NCBI RefSeq assembly: GCF_017573465.1
Contig: NZ_JAGEPF010000011.1
Coordinates: 248,001-312,000 of the forward strand
Reading direction: 5' to 3'
Length of the DNA stretch: 64,000 nt
DNA from: Actinomadura violacea
Lineage (GTDB): Bacteria; Actinomycetota; Actinomycetes; Streptosporangiales; Streptosporangiaceae
Part shown: piece after piece, positions 51,935 to 62,584 of the stretch
How positions within the stretch are numbered: the stretch's first letter is position 1
Layout: the number at the start of each line of letters is the position of its first letter
Notes under the pieces: generated by a model
Seen by the model: only the letters and a program-made list of their open reading frames with translations
What the model was told of the DNA's origin: nothing
Databases searched by the model: none
Position numbers and translations under genes: made by a program

Positions 51935-52926
51935 TCCCGGCGCCGGGCACCGCCGTGCTCGGCGAGCAGGAACGCGCCGGTCAGCGCGATGACGAGCCCC
52001 GTCAGCACGCCGCCCAGCGCGACCAGGCCGCTCCCCGGCGCCGTGTCGGCGCCCAGTTCCCTGGACGCCGCCAGCGTCACGACCAGGCCGTACAGCGACC
52101 ACGCGAACATCGCGCCCGCGCCCGCCCAGGCGGCGGCCAGCGGCACGACGAACCGGGCCGGGCGGCGCGCCCGGCCCGCCAGGGCGAGGAGCCCGGCGGC
52201 GCCGGCGAGCGCGAGCAGGGCCCACACCCCGTCGAGGACCTGCTGCGGCGCCGTCCTGGCGACCGCCTGGTCATGCGGGAGGCCGGCCGTGCCGCCGAAC
52301 GCCCAGAAGAGGTGCACGGCCGCGCAGACGGCGGCGGGGACGGCCGCCCCGCGCGCCAGCAGCACCTGCAGCGGCCGGGTCGGGCCCGCCTGGACGTCCG
52401 CGGTGCGGAGGGCGAACACCTCCGGCCACCGCTCCCGCGCATACAGGACGAACGCCGTGAGCAGCCCGATCCCCTGGAGCGTGAACCCCGTGTAGACGAC
52501 GCCGTACACCCAGCCCTGCAACCCGTTCCCGGACCCGGTCGCCGGCTCCGCGGACACCAGGGCCTGGACGAGCGTCCCCAGCGGCACGGCCAGCGCGATC
52601 GGCACGAGCAGGCCCGTCGCGACCCAGATCGGCAGTAGCACGAGCCACGCCGGGACCCGCCGCCCCCACGCGAACGTGAACGCGCACGCGACGAGCACCG
52701 CCGCCGCGTCCATGCCCATCGTGATCGCGTTGCCGACGTACAGGACGGAGTTCTCCGCCTCCGCGGCGTCGTTCCACCCGACCGTGCTGCCGGAGAGCCA
52801 CGCGATCTTGATGCCGAGGTAGGGCGCGCAGGCCGCCGCGGTCGCCGCGCAGACCGCGAGCCGCAGCGCCCCCGGCCCCCGCGCGGCCGCCCCGCGCCCG
52901 GCGAGGGACTGAACGTGAACTGTCAT
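51898..52926 (-). CDS. hypothetical polytopic membrane protein
   Basis: A 342-residue protein with about eight hydrophobic segments, among them LRLAVCAATAAACAPYLGIKIAWL, LVALGGVLTGLVIALTGAFLLAE near the end, and a paired stretch around GWVYGVVYTGFTLQGIGLL. It is not recognised as a transporter or enzyme family; no charged catalytic motif stands out. The C-terminal tail reads antisense to the end of menA over 37 bases. Upstream DNA is very GC-rich without a clear promoter. Confidence 0.7.
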   Translation of the reverse strand: MTVHVQSLAGRGAAARGPGALRLAVCAATAAACAPYLGIKIAWLSGSTVGWNDAAEAENSVLYVGNAITMGMDAAAVLVACAFTFAWGRRVPAWLVLLPIWVATGLLVPIALAVPLGTLVQALVSAEPATGSGNGLQGWVYGVVYTGFTLQGIGLLTAFVLYARERWPEVFALRTADVQAGPTRPLQVLLARGAAVPAAVCAAVHLFWAFGGTAGLPHDQAVARTAPQQVLDGVWALLALAGAAGLLALAGRARRPARFVVPLAAAWAGAGAMFAWSLYGLVVTLAASRELGADTAPGSGLVALGGVLTGLVIALTGAFLLAEHGGARRRDQSARPMASSSP

Positions 52927-53027
52927 GCCACGAGCATCGCCACCGCGGCCCGGACGCACCTCCCGCCGCGTGGGGAACCGCCGCGGCCGGCCTCACCCGC
53001 GCGGGTGAGGCGGGCCCGCGGTGTCGC

Positions 53028-53711
53028 TCAGGCCGTGAGGTTCCAGTCGATCTCCGGCTGCCCGGCGTCGACCAGCGCCTTGTTCACCGCGCTGAACGGG
53101 CGCGTCCCGAAGAACTTCTTCGCGCTCAGCGGGCTCGGGTGCGCCGACTCGATCACGGTGTGCTGCGGGCCGGTGATCAGCCGCGCCTTCTTGCGCGCGT
53201 AGGCGCCCCACAGCACGAACACGACGCGGTCGGTCTTGTCGTTCAGCGCGCGGATCGCGGCGTCGGTGAAGTCCTCCCAGCCCTGGCCGGCGTGCGAGCC
53301 GGCGTCGCCGCCGCGCACGGTCAGCACCGCGTTCAGCAGCAGGACCCCCTGGTCGGCCCAGTGGGTGAGATCACCGGACACGGCGGGCGGGATCTCCAGG
53401 TCGGACGCCATCTCCTTGTAGATGTTGCGCAGCGACGGGGGCAGCCGCACGCCGTCGCGGACGCTGAAGCTGAGCCCGTGCGCCTGGCCCGGGCCGTGGT
53501 AGGGGTCCTGGCCGAGGATCAGCACGCGGGCCCGGTCGAACGGGCAGTGCCGGAAGGCGTTGAACAGGTCCTCGCGCGGCGGGTACACGGTCTGCCCGTC
53601 GTACTCCCCCGCCACGTAGGCGCCGAGCGCGGCGGTGGCGGCCGGGTCGAGCAGCGGGTCGAGCCGCTGCCGCCAGTCGCCGGGGAGCAGTTCCATCAGG
53701 TCGAGGGACAT
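53028..53711 (-). CDS. ung: uracil-DNA glycosylase
   Basis: A 227-residue family-1 UDG that removes uracil from DNA as the first step of base excision repair. The water-activating motif GQDPYHGPGQAHGLSFSV is complete, the uracil-binding LLLNAVLTV is present, and the DNA-intercalation loop is HPSPLSAKKFFGTRPFS. The ATG at 53711 has GGAGG eight bases upstream, so the longer open frame to 53774 is not used. It stands alone. Confidence 0.96.
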   Translation of the reverse strand: MSLDLMELLPGDWRQRLDPLLDPAATAALGAYVAGEYDGQTVYPPREDLFNAFRHCPFDRARVLILGQDPYHGPGQAHGLSFSVRDGVRLPPSLRNIYKEMASDLEIPPAVSGDLTHWADQGVLLLNAVLTVRGGDAGSHAGQGWEDFTDAAIRALNDKTDRVVFVLWGAYARKKARLITGPQHTVIESAHPSPLSAKKFFGTRPFSAVNKALVDAGQPEIDWNLTA

Positions 53712-53827
53712 CGTCCGTGCCTCCGGGGAAGGTGATCTCCAATTGAGGGGAACAGTAGCGGGCGGTACTGACACGCCGAGGGGTGAATGCGGGGGGCGGA
53801 CCGGGTCCGTCCCTAGGATGATGCGAT

Positions 53828-54634
53828 ATGCCCGACTCCCCCCGAGCGCGCCGTTGCGGTGCCGTCGGGCGTGTACGCGCGTCCGCGCTGCTCGTCCCCC
53901 TCGTCTCGCTGGTCCTGCTCGGCCTCGCCGCCGGGTGCGGCGGGTCGTCCGGGCCGGTGACGCTGACGGTGCTGGCGTCCTCCTCGCTCACCGAGGTGTT
54001 CGGCGAGATGGGCGCCGCCTACCGCCAGTCGCACCCGGGCGTGCGGCTGGAACCGGAGTTCGGCGGCTCGGCGGAGATGGCCGACAAGCTCTCCGAGCAC
54101 GACCCCGGCGACGTGCTGGCGACCGCGGACACCGTCAGCCTGAACCAGGCGGACCCGTACCTGGACGGCCACCGCCGGGCCATCGCCGCGACCGGCCTCA
54201 CGATCGCCGTCGGCCCCGGCAACCCCAGGCGGATCCAGGGCCTGGAGGACCTGGAGCGGCGCGGCCTGCGCGTCGTGGCGGGCGCCCCCAGCGTGCCGAT
54301 CGGCCGCTACACCCGCCAGGCGTTCGCGAAGGCCGGAGTCCCCCTCCGAACGACCGCCGAGGAGATCAGCTCGCGGGCCGTCCTGGACCGGATCCGCGTC
54401 GGGGACGCCGACGCGGGCGTGGTCTACATCACCGACCTGCGGTCCGCCGGCATCGCGGTCACCAGCGTCCCGATCCCGGCCAACGAGAACGTGACGGCGA
54501 CCTATTCCGCCGCGGCGGTGAAGGACGGCGCGCACCGCGACGAAGCGGACGAGTTCGTGTCGTGGCTGGTGACGCCGGAGGCGCAGCGGTTGTTCAACAA
54601 GTACGGGTTCACCACTCCCGTGGGGCCGCAGTGA
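53828..54634 (+). CDS. modA: molybdate-type ABC transporter substrate-binding lipoprotein, orphan
   Basis: A 268-residue ModA-type protein. The signal peptide ends LGLAAGC with the lipidated Cys at residue 37. The mature N-terminus VTLTVLASSSLTEVFGEMGAAY matches ModA, which binds molybdate or tungstate through backbone and Ser contacts. VFASADTVS-type sequence (here VLATADTVSLNQAD) and the late GVVYITDLRSAG also fit. The membrane permease and ATPase genes (modB, modC) that normally follow are absent; ftsH lies next. It may serve a transporter elsewhere or bind another oxyanion. Confidence 0.85.
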   Translation: MPDSPRARRCGAVGRVRASALLVPLVSLVLLGLAAGCGGSSGPVTLTVLASSSLTEVFGEMGAAYRQSHPGVRLEPEFGGSAEMADKLSEHDPGDVLATADTVSLNQADPYLDGHRRAIAATGLTIAVGPGNPRRIQGLEDLERRGLRVVAGAPSVPIGRYTRQAFAKAGVPLRTTAEEISSRAVLDRIRVGDADAGVVYITDLRSAGIAVTSVPIPANENVTATYSAAAVKDGAHRDEADEFVSWLVTPEAQRLFNKYGFTTPVGPQ

Positions 54635-54796
54635 CCCGCGCCACACGGGCGCGGTGTGCGTTCGCCCACCGCTGATACAGCACGGGAACGTCTCGTACCG
54701 GAATCCCGTTTACCTCCCCGGGACCCTGAACCGGGGCTCCGTTGAAGCCGATCGCCCGTGCCACCCGCGGGCGATGCGTACCGGGAGATGCCAGAC

Positions 54797-56848
<2,052 letters not shown>

Positions 56849-56867
56849 CCGCCGGATACCGGCCGAG

Positions 56868-57093
56868 ATCACGGGTCGACCGGGACCGCAACGTCGCCCG
56901 GACGATCCTCTTCGCCGAGCCCGACACCGCCAGGGGCGAGTACCGGGAGTCGGTGAGCTGGGAGTTCGGCGAGACCGTCAAGCTTCCCGACCCGTTCGGA
57001 CTGGAGATCACCACCGACGAGTGGGAGCCCTGGCAGCGCTCCTGGGCGGCATGGTCCTGGCGGCGCGGTGGTCCAGGCGGCGCGGTGGTCTAG
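56868..57093 (+). pseudogene. C-terminal remnant of a Uma2-type restriction-like endonuclease
   Basis: Right after the ftsH stop the plus strand reads, in one frame without a start, ILFAEPDTARGEYRE, then WEFGETVKLPDPFGLEIT and DEWEPW. The pair of an RGEY strand and a GETVKLPDPFGLEI strand is the usual C-terminus of Uma2 (DUF820) proteins, which are abundant in actinomycetes. The catalytic N-terminal two thirds are missing and no start codon or ribosome site is present, so this is a decayed fragment. Its last bases contain a 17-base tandem duplication (57059-57090), and its stop shares CTAG with the convergent gene. Confidence 0.7.
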
Positions 57094-57935
57094 CCGACGC
57101 GGGGCAGGCCGATGGGGTTGGGGAAGGGCATCTCGCCCGCGTCGGCCACGGCCTTCGCCGCGGGGACGAGGCGGTCGTAGAGGGCCTTCGGGTCGTCCAG
57201 GACGCGGTAGGGCGGTGCGGCGAGCGCGTCGGTGCGCTCCTCGATGCGGGCTTTGAGGGCACGTCCCGCGTCGGTCGCGGTGCCGCCGTCCACGAGGCCG
57301 CGGGCGGCGAGGGCGTCCGCGGCCTCGTCCCACCGCTCCCGCGTCCAGCCCCGGCTCCGCAGCATCTGCCCGGAGGTGACCGCGCCGACGGCGGCGGCGA
57401 GGACGTTCGAGGTCAGGCCGTCGAGGCCCTCGCTCGTCAGGACGGCCACGTGACCGTCGCCGCGGTGCTCGCGCAGCGCCGTCGCGGCCTGCCACAGCGC
57501 CTCGACGGGGTCGTCCGGGACGTCCAGGTCGCGGTTGGCGCCGAACAGCGGACGGCCCGCCGCGTCCGCCGCCTCGACCGCCCGCCGCAGCAGCGGCGCC
57601 ACCTCGGCGGCGATCCCCTCGATGCCCGGCACGATCCTGCGGAGGGCCCGCGCCGCCGCCACGCCCCGCACCGCGAGGATGCTCTCCGGTGAGGCGAAGC
57701 GCCACGCGTCCGGGACGGCCCGCCGCACCCGCGACGGATGGAACCCGAAGAACGTCGCCTCGACCACGCCCGCGGGCACCGCGCCGAGCGGGGCGCCGCG
57801 GCTGCCGAAGTAGCCCATCCAGAAGCCCTTCAGCCCGGCGTCCTTGTTCGCCGCCAGGCATTCCGGCGAGAAGTACGTCACCGCGTGCAGCGGCTCCAGG
57901 ACCGTCCACAGGTCGCGCGCGATCGAGTCGTCCAC
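57090..57935 (-). CDS. SCO6745 family protein (helix-turn-helix-like, function unknown)
   Basis: A 281-residue soluble helical protein that fits the SCO6745 family: it begins with RDLWTVLEPLHAVTYFSPE, continues with GYFGSRGAPLGAVPAGVVEATFFGFHP and has a C-terminal WTRERWDEAADALAARGLVDGGTATDAGRALKARIEERTDALA segment that looks like a winged helix. Members are common single genes in actinomycetes with no proven role. A GTG at 57935 starts the conserved N-terminus. The gene converges with the Uma2 remnant and is divergent from the sigma-factor gene 100 bases away. Confidence 0.88.
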   Translation of the reverse strand: MDDSIARDLWTVLEPLHAVTYFSPECLAANKDAGLKGFWMGYFGSRGAPLGAVPAGVVEATFFGFHPSRVRRAVPDAWRFASPESILAVRGVAAARALRRIVPGIEGIAAEVAPLLRRAVEAADAAGRPLFGANRDLDVPDDPVEALWQAATALREHRGDGHVAVLTSEGLDGLTSNVLAAAVGAVTSGQMLRSRGWTRERWDEAADALAARGLVDGGTATDAGRALKARIEERTDALAAPPYRVLDDPKALYDRLVPAAKAVADAGEMPFPNPIGLPRVG

Positions 57936-58034
57936 CCGACGAACGTTAAGGGCACGCTTTCGCGGTCGACAACCCGGTCACATCCGGGGCGGGTGATCCG
58001 TCAGTGATATGAACATGGCGGACGAGGGGGCACG

Positions 58035-58910
58035 ATGGACGAGCGCGACTTTCTGGCGGACCGGTTCGAGGAGCACCGCACGCATCTGAAGGCGGTCGCC
58101 TACCGGATGCTGGGGTCGCTGACGGAGGCGGACGACGCCGTCCAGGAGGCGTGGCTGCGGCTGAGCCGGTCGGGCGGCGACGGGGTCGCCAACCTCGGCG
58201 GATGGCTGACGACCGTGGTCGGGCGGGTGTGCCTGGACATGCTGCGGTCCCGGACGTCGCGCCGCGAGGACTCCCTGGACGAGCGGCTGCCCGACCCGGT
58301 GATCGCGCCGGAGTCCGGCGCCGACCCCGAGCACGAGGCGCTGCTCGCCGACTCGGTCGGGCTCGCGCTGCTGGTCGTGCTGGAGTCGCTGACGCCCGCC
58401 GAGCGGCTCGCGTTCGTCCTGCACGACACGTTCGCGGTGCCGTTCGAGGACATCGCGCCGATCGTCGGCCGGTCCACGGACGCGGCGCGGCAGCTCGCCA
58501 GCCGGGCCCGCCGCCGGGTGCGGGGCGCGGCGCCCGTCCCCGAGCGCGACCGGGGCCGCCAGCGCGCCGTCGTGGACGCGTTCCACGCCGCGGCGCGCGC
58601 CGGTGACTTCGAGGCGCTCATCGCGGTCCTCGACCCGGATGTGGAGCTGCGCGCCGACCTCGGCGCCGGAGGCTGGCAGCATCTGCGCGGCGCCCGCCTC
58701 GTCGCCGACCAGGCGGTCACATTCAGCCGCCTGACGGCGTTCACCTCGCGTCCCGCGCTGGTCAACGGGACCGCCGGGGTCGTCTCGATGGACGGCGACC
58801 GGCCCCAGTCGGTGCTGTCGTTCACGGTCGCCGACGGCCGGATCGTCGCGATCGACATCCTCGCCGACCCGGCCCGGGTGGAGCGGCTCGACCTGTCGGT
58901 GCTCGGCTGA
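58035..58910 (+). CDS. ECF sigma factor with SnoaL-like C-terminal domain (SigJ/ECF41 type)
   Basis: A 291-residue sigma factor. Region 2 has FEEHRTHLKAVAYRMLGSLTEADDAVQEAWLRL; region 4 has LESLTPAERLAFVLHDTFAVPFEDIAPIVGRSTDAARQLASRARRR. A linker leads to a SnoaL/NTF2-like domain (from about residue 178) with VVDAFHAAARAGDFEALIAVLDPDVELRADLG. In ECF41/SigJ proteins this tail controls activity in place of an anti-sigma factor, and such genes often adjoin a small oxidoreductase, as here. GAGGGGG lies upstream of ATG 58035. Confidence 0.92.
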   Translation: MDERDFLADRFEEHRTHLKAVAYRMLGSLTEADDAVQEAWLRLSRSGGDGVANLGGWLTTVVGRVCLDMLRSRTSRREDSLDERLPDPVIAPESGADPEHEALLADSVGLALLVVLESLTPAERLAFVLHDTFAVPFEDIAPIVGRSTDAARQLASRARRRVRGAAPVPERDRGRQRAVVDAFHAAARAGDFEALIAVLDPDVELRADLGAGGWQHLRGARLVADQAVTFSRLTAFTSRPALVNGTAGVVSMDGDRPQSVLSFTVADGRIVAIDILADPARVERLDLSVLG

Positions 58911-58960
58911 CGCGACTCTCCCGGCCCGTCGTGGGTAGGACGGGCCGTGGAGGGAGCGCC

Positions 58961-59434
58961 ATGGAGATCCCCAAGCGGCCCGCGCCGCCGGCGGGGCTGC
59001 GCCGGACCCTGTTCCGGCTGCCCGTCCACCTGTACCGCAGGGGCCTCGGCCCGCTGTTCGGGGACCGGTTCCTGCTGCTGGAGCACGTGGGCCGCGTGTC
59101 CGGGGCGACGCGGCAGGCGGTCGTGGAGGTCGTGGAGCACGCCGGGGACGACTACGTCGTGTGCTCCGGCTTCGGTCCGCGGTCCGACTGGTACCGCAAC
59201 CTGCTGAAGACGCCGCGGGCGACCGTCCAGGTGGGGCGGACCCGGTTCGCGGTGACGGCGCGGCGGCTGGACGCCGACGAGGGCGGTGAGCTGATGGTCC
59301 GTTACGCGCCGCGCCACCCGAAGGCCGCGGCACGGCTCCTCCGCTACATGGGCTTCATCGTCGACGGCACCAAGGACGACTACCGCCGCGTCGGCCGCGA
59401 ACTCCCCTTCATGCGCCTCACCAGGGTCCGCTAG
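58961..59434 (+). CDS. nitroreductase-family deazaflavin (F420)-dependent oxidoreductase
   Basis: A 157-residue split-barrel protein of the DDN family, which uses cofactor F420. Typical parts are FLLLEHVGRVSGATRQAVVEVV, the cofactor-binding SGFGPRSDWYRNLLKTPRATVQVG, and YAPRHPKAAARLLRYMG. Members reduce quinones and other unsaturated compounds. ATG 58961 follows GGAGGG. It lies 50 bases after the sigma-factor gene and may be its partner or target. Its stop overlaps the convergent transglutaminase-like gene in CTAG. Confidence 0.9.
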   Translation: MEIPKRPAPPAGLRRTLFRLPVHLYRRGLGPLFGDRFLLLEHVGRVSGATRQAVVEVVEHAGDDYVVCSGFGPRSDWYRNLLKTPRATVQVGRTRFAVTARRLDADEGGELMVRYAPRHPKAAARLLRYMGFIVDGTKDDYRRVGRELPFMRLTRVR

Positions 59435-59970
59435 AGGGTGGTGGGGAGCGCCTCCACGGTGAGGGCCGACATCGACTTGAGGGCCTTCAGGACGGTGGGG
59501 TGCGGCACCGCGTGGACCGTCGGCAGGACCGGGACCGACGGGTATGCGAGACGGTCCTCGGAGGCGGAGAACTCGACGTGGACCTCGTCGTTGTTGCCGC
59601 GCGGGTCGAGCAGGACCCAGCGGTCGTCCACCAGCGCGGCGCTGAGCCCGTGGACGAAGCCGTCCACCAGCTGGTAGCACAGGCCCGCCTGGATCCCGCC
59701 GGCCCGCAGCAGCGCCACGTAGGCGTTGGACTTGGCGTAGCAGAGGCCGGTGCGCCGTTCGAGGACGTCGGACGCCCGCCAGGTGACGCGGTCGTCGCCG
59801 GCGTCCATCGAGTGGGTCACCCGGTCGCGGACGTGGTCGAACGCGGCCCGCGCGTACGCCACGTCGTCGCCGGTGCGCAGGTCCGAGGCGGTCTGCTGGA
59901 CGAGCGGATGCTCGATGTCGATCGCCTCGGACGCGCCCAGGTAGTCCCAGGGCTCGGCGGCGAACTCCAT
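59431..59970 (-). CDS. transglutaminase-like cysteine protease-fold protein
   Basis: A 179-residue protein of the transglutaminase-like superfamily. The triad is visible: Cys in RTGLCYAKSNAYVALLRAGGI, His in GFVHGLSAALVDDRWVLLDPRGN and Asp in the same segment. No signal peptide is present, so it is cytoplasmic, unlike secreted transglutaminases. Activity could be a peptidase or amidase. Its ATG overlaps the dapB stop by one base (TGATG), so it is coupled to dapB. Confidence 0.85.
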   Translation of the reverse strand: MEFAAEPWDYLGASEAIDIEHPLVQQTASDLRTGDDVAYARAAFDHVRDRVTHSMDAGDDRVTWRASDVLERRTGLCYAKSNAYVALLRAGGIQAGLCYQLVDGFVHGLSAALVDDRWVLLDPRGNNDEVHVEFSASEDRLAYPSVPVLPTVHAVPHPTVLKALKSMSALTVEALPTTL

Positions 59971-60710
59971 CACAGGCCGAGCAGCGACTCGATGCCGACG
60001 GTGAGCCGGTCGGGGCCGTCCACGACCTTGCGGACGGCCAGCAGCACGCCCGGCATGAACGACTCGCGGTTCATCGAGTCGTGCCGGATCGTGAACAGCT
60101 CGCCGTGTCCGCCGAGCACGACCTCCTGGTGCGCGACGGCACCGGACAGCCGCACCGCGTGCACGTGGACGCCGTCCACGTCGGCGCCGCGGGCGCCGTC
60201 GAACTCCTCGGTGGTGGCGTCCGGCGGCGGCGCGACCCCCGCCTCCGCGCGGGCGGCGGCGACCAGCTCGGCGGTGCGGTACGCGGTGCCCGACGGGGCG
60301 TCCACCTTGTTCGGGTGGTGCAGCTCCACGATCTCCACGGACTCGAAGAACGGCGCGGCCTTCTGCGCGAAGTGCATCATCAGCACGGCGCCGATGCCGA
60401 AGTTCGGCGCGATCAGGACGTTCGGCCCCTTGCCGCCGGTCAGCCACGACCGGACCGTGTCGAGCCGGGACGGGTCGAACCCGGTGGTGCCGACGACGGC
60501 GTGCAGGCCGTGCTCGACGCACCACTTGAGGTTGTCCATGACGACGGCCGGGCGGGTGAAGTCGACGACCACCTCGGCGGCGGTCAGCGGCTCCCGCTCG
60601 TCGTCCTGGTCGACGGCGGCGACGAGCTCCATGTCGTCCGCGCCCTGCACGGCCCGGCACACCTCGGCGCCCATCCGGCCGCGCGAGCCCAGCACCCCAA
60701 CCTTGATCAC
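59970..60710 (-). CDS. dapB: 4-hydroxy-tetrahydrodipicolinate reductase
   Basis: A 246-residue NAD(P)H-dependent reductase, second step of the diaminopimelate/lysine branch after DapA. The dinucleotide motif is GVLGSRGRMG, the cofactor motif VVGTTGFD, and the substrate site ELHHPNKVDAPSGTA with the catalytic His pair and Lys. It follows the M16 peptidase and a small membrane gene in the minus-strand series that starts with pnp, and is coupled to the transglutaminase-like gene downstream. Confidence 0.95.
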   Translation of the reverse strand: MIKVGVLGSRGRMGAEVCRAVQGADDMELVAAVDQDDEREPLTAAEVVVDFTRPAVVMDNLKWCVEHGLHAVVGTTGFDPSRLDTVRSWLTGGKGPNVLIAPNFGIGAVLMMHFAQKAAPFFESVEIVELHHPNKVDAPSGTAYRTAELVAAARAEAGVAPPPDATTEEFDGARGADVDGVHVHAVRLSGAVAHQEVVLGGHGELFTIRHDSMNRESFMPGVLLAVRKVVDGPDRLTVGIESLLGL

Positions 60711-60757
60711 GTGTTCCTCCCGATGACGCGTCCGACGAGCCTACCGGCCCCGGGTGA

Positions 60758-61132
60758 TCAGTCGTCGTCGGCCACGAACAGGTTGAGCAGCCAGCTCACC
60801 ACCCCGATGATGATCGCGCCCCAGAACGCGGGCCAGAACCACTCGACGTGGAACGGCAGGTCCAGCTTCCCGGCCACCCAGCTGGTCAGCATGAGCAGCC
60901 CCGCGTTCACCACCAGGGCGATCAGGCCCAGCGTGACGATGTAGAACACGCAGCCGAGCACCTTGATCACCGGCTTCAGCACCGCGTTGATGATGCCGAA
61001 GATGACCGCCACGACCAGCAGCGTGAGCGCCTTCTCGCCGGTGCTGCCGCCGTGCACGTCGATGCCGTCGACCACGGCGGACGCCACCCACAGCGCGATC
61101 GCCGAGATCACCACCCGGATGAGGATCTTCAC
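60758..61132 (-). CDS. phage-holin-IV-family (YvlD-like) small membrane protein
   Basis: A 124-residue protein with four hydrophobic segments: ILIRVVISAIALWVASAVV, ALTLLVVAVIFGIINAVLKPVI, FYIVTLGLIALVVNAGLLML and WGAIIIGVVSWLLNLFV. The NAVLKP and FYIVTLGL patterns define the holin-4/YvlD-type family, which are bacterial housekeeping membrane proteins and not true phage holins. Function is unknown. GTG 61132 gives the natural N-terminus. It lies between the M16 peptidase and dapB. Confidence 0.88.
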   Translation of the reverse strand: MKILIRVVISAIALWVASAVVDGIDVHGGSTGEKALTLLVVAVIFGIINAVLKPVIKVLGCVFYIVTLGLIALVVNAGLLMLTSWVAGKLDLPFHVEWFWPAFWGAIIIGVVSWLLNLFVADDD

Positions 61133-61161
61133 CCCGCGCCGATACCCGGTCGGCCGGTGCG

Positions 61162-62481
61162 CTAACTCCGGAAGTCGCGGTCGCCGACGGGGCCGATGAC
61201 GGTGAGGGCGCTCGGGGCCGACAGGATCTCGCCGGCGACGTCGCGGACGTCGTCGAGGGTGACGGCCTCGATGCGGGCGAGGACGTCGTCGACCGGCAGC
61301 AGCGACTCGTACACCAGCTCGCTCTTGCCGATGCGGCTCATCCGGGAGCCGGTGTCCTCGAGGCCGAGGACCATCGCGCCGCGCAGCTGGCCCTTGCCGC
61401 GCTCCAGCTCCTCCTCGGTGAGGCTCCGCTCGGCGGCCCAGCCCACCTCGTCGCGGCAGATCGACAGGACCTCGTCGACCTTGCCGGGCTGGCAGCCCGC
61501 GTAGACGCCGAAGATGCCGGAGTCGGCGTACTGGGCGGTGTAGCTGTACACCGAGTAGGCCAGGCCGCGCTTCTCGCGGATCTCCTGGAAGAGCCGGGAC
61601 GACATGCCTCCGCCGAGCGCGGCGTTCAGCACGCCGAGCGCGAAGCGGCGGTCGTCGGTGCGGCACACGCCCGGGACGCCGAGGACGATGTGCGCCTGCT
61701 CGGTGTCCTTGTCGATCACGACGGTGCGCGGGTCGACCGGGGCGGCGGGGCCGCCGACGCGCGGCGGAGCGGGCTCGGCGTCGCCGGTGAGGTGGCCGGC
61801 GAACGCCTCCGACACCAGCCGGACGACCTCGTCGTGGTCGATGTTCCCGGCGACGGACACCACCAGGTTGGACGCGGTGTAGTGCTCCCGGTAGTAGCCG
61901 TGGATGCGGTCGCGGGACAGCGCGTTGATCGAGTCCTCGGTGCCGAGGATCGGGCGGCCGAGCGGGGTGTCGCCGTACAGCGCGGTCGCGAACTCGTCAT
62001 GGATGAGGTCGCCGGGGTCGTCGTCGCGCATGTGGATCTCTTCGAGGATCACGCCGCGCTCGGCCTCGACGTCCTCGGGCCGGTTCACCGAGTCGGCGAC
62101 CATGTCGGACACGACGTCCACCGCGAGCGGGAGGTCGGAGTCCAGCACCCGGGCGTAGTAGCAGGTGTACTCCTTGGCGGTGAACGCGTTGAGGTCGCCG
62201 CCGACCGCGTCGACCGCCGCGGAGATCTCCAGCGCCGACCGGCGCCGCGTGCCCTTGAACAGCACGTGCTCCAGGTAGTGGCTGGCGCCGGCGTCGGCGG
62301 GCGCCTCGTCGCGGGACCCGACGGCCGACCAGACGCCGAACGCCGCGGACCGCACCGCCGGCGTCGACTCGGTGATGATCCGCAGCCCGCCGGGCAGCAC
62401 GGTGCGGCGGACCGCACCGGCCTCGTCGGTGTGGATCGTGGTGGTGGTGCCGGGCTCCTGCGCCCGCGCCAGCAGGGTCAC
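61162..62481 (-). CDS. M16 family zinc metallopeptidase (processing-peptidase-like)
   Basis: A 439-residue pitrilysin-type peptidase. The inverted zinc motif H-x-x-E-H is HYLEH at residues 68-72; the distal Glu is in AERGVILEEI. The second, inactive half has the R/Y substrate motif in FQEIREKRGLAYSVYSY. The size and the place directly after pnp are those of the conserved actinobacterial homologue. It is cytoplasmic, without signal peptide; substrates are unknown. GTG 62481 is the start. A strong hairpin lies between it and pnp. Confidence 0.93.
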   Translation of the reverse strand: MTLLARAQEPGTTTTIHTDEAGAVRRTVLPGGLRIITESTPAVRSAAFGVWSAVGSRDEAPADAGASHYLEHVLFKGTRRRSALEISAAVDAVGGDLNAFTAKEYTCYYARVLDSDLPLAVDVVSDMVADSVNRPEDVEAERGVILEEIHMRDDDPGDLIHDEFATALYGDTPLGRPILGTEDSINALSRDRIHGYYREHYTASNLVVSVAGNIDHDEVVRLVSEAFAGHLTGDAEPAPPRVGGPAAPVDPRTVVIDKDTEQAHIVLGVPGVCRTDDRRFALGVLNAALGGGMSSRLFQEIREKRGLAYSVYSYTAQYADSGIFGVYAGCQPGKVDEVLSICRDEVGWAAERSLTEEELERGKGQLRGAMVLGLEDTGSRMSRIGKSELVYESLLPVDDVLARIEAVTLDDVRDVAGEILSAPSALTVIGPVGDRDFRS

Positions 62482-62534
62482 GGTGTCGCTCGCATTCGAT
62501 GGTGGTCCAGGGACGGACGGGGGGCGGAAAGCGG

Positions 62535-62569
62535 CCGACCGGCCTGCCCGGGGCGGGCAGGCCGGTCGG
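62535..62569 (-). terminator. hairpin between pnp and the M16 peptidase gene
   Basis: CCGACCGGCCTGCCC (62535-62549), five-base loop, GGGCAGGCCGGTCGG (62555-62569): a perfect 15-base stem in the 103-base gap after the pnp stop. No U-run follows, so it may be a partial terminator, an mRNA 3'-end stabiliser or an RNase III site controlling the pnp operon. Confidence 0.75.
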
Positions 62570-62584
62570 TCATCACGTGCTCGG

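Noticed and set aside
60758..61132. Prophage holin suggested by the family name
   Set aside because: No phage genes are nearby, and the family is a common chromosomal membrane protein; it belongs to the housekeeping series.
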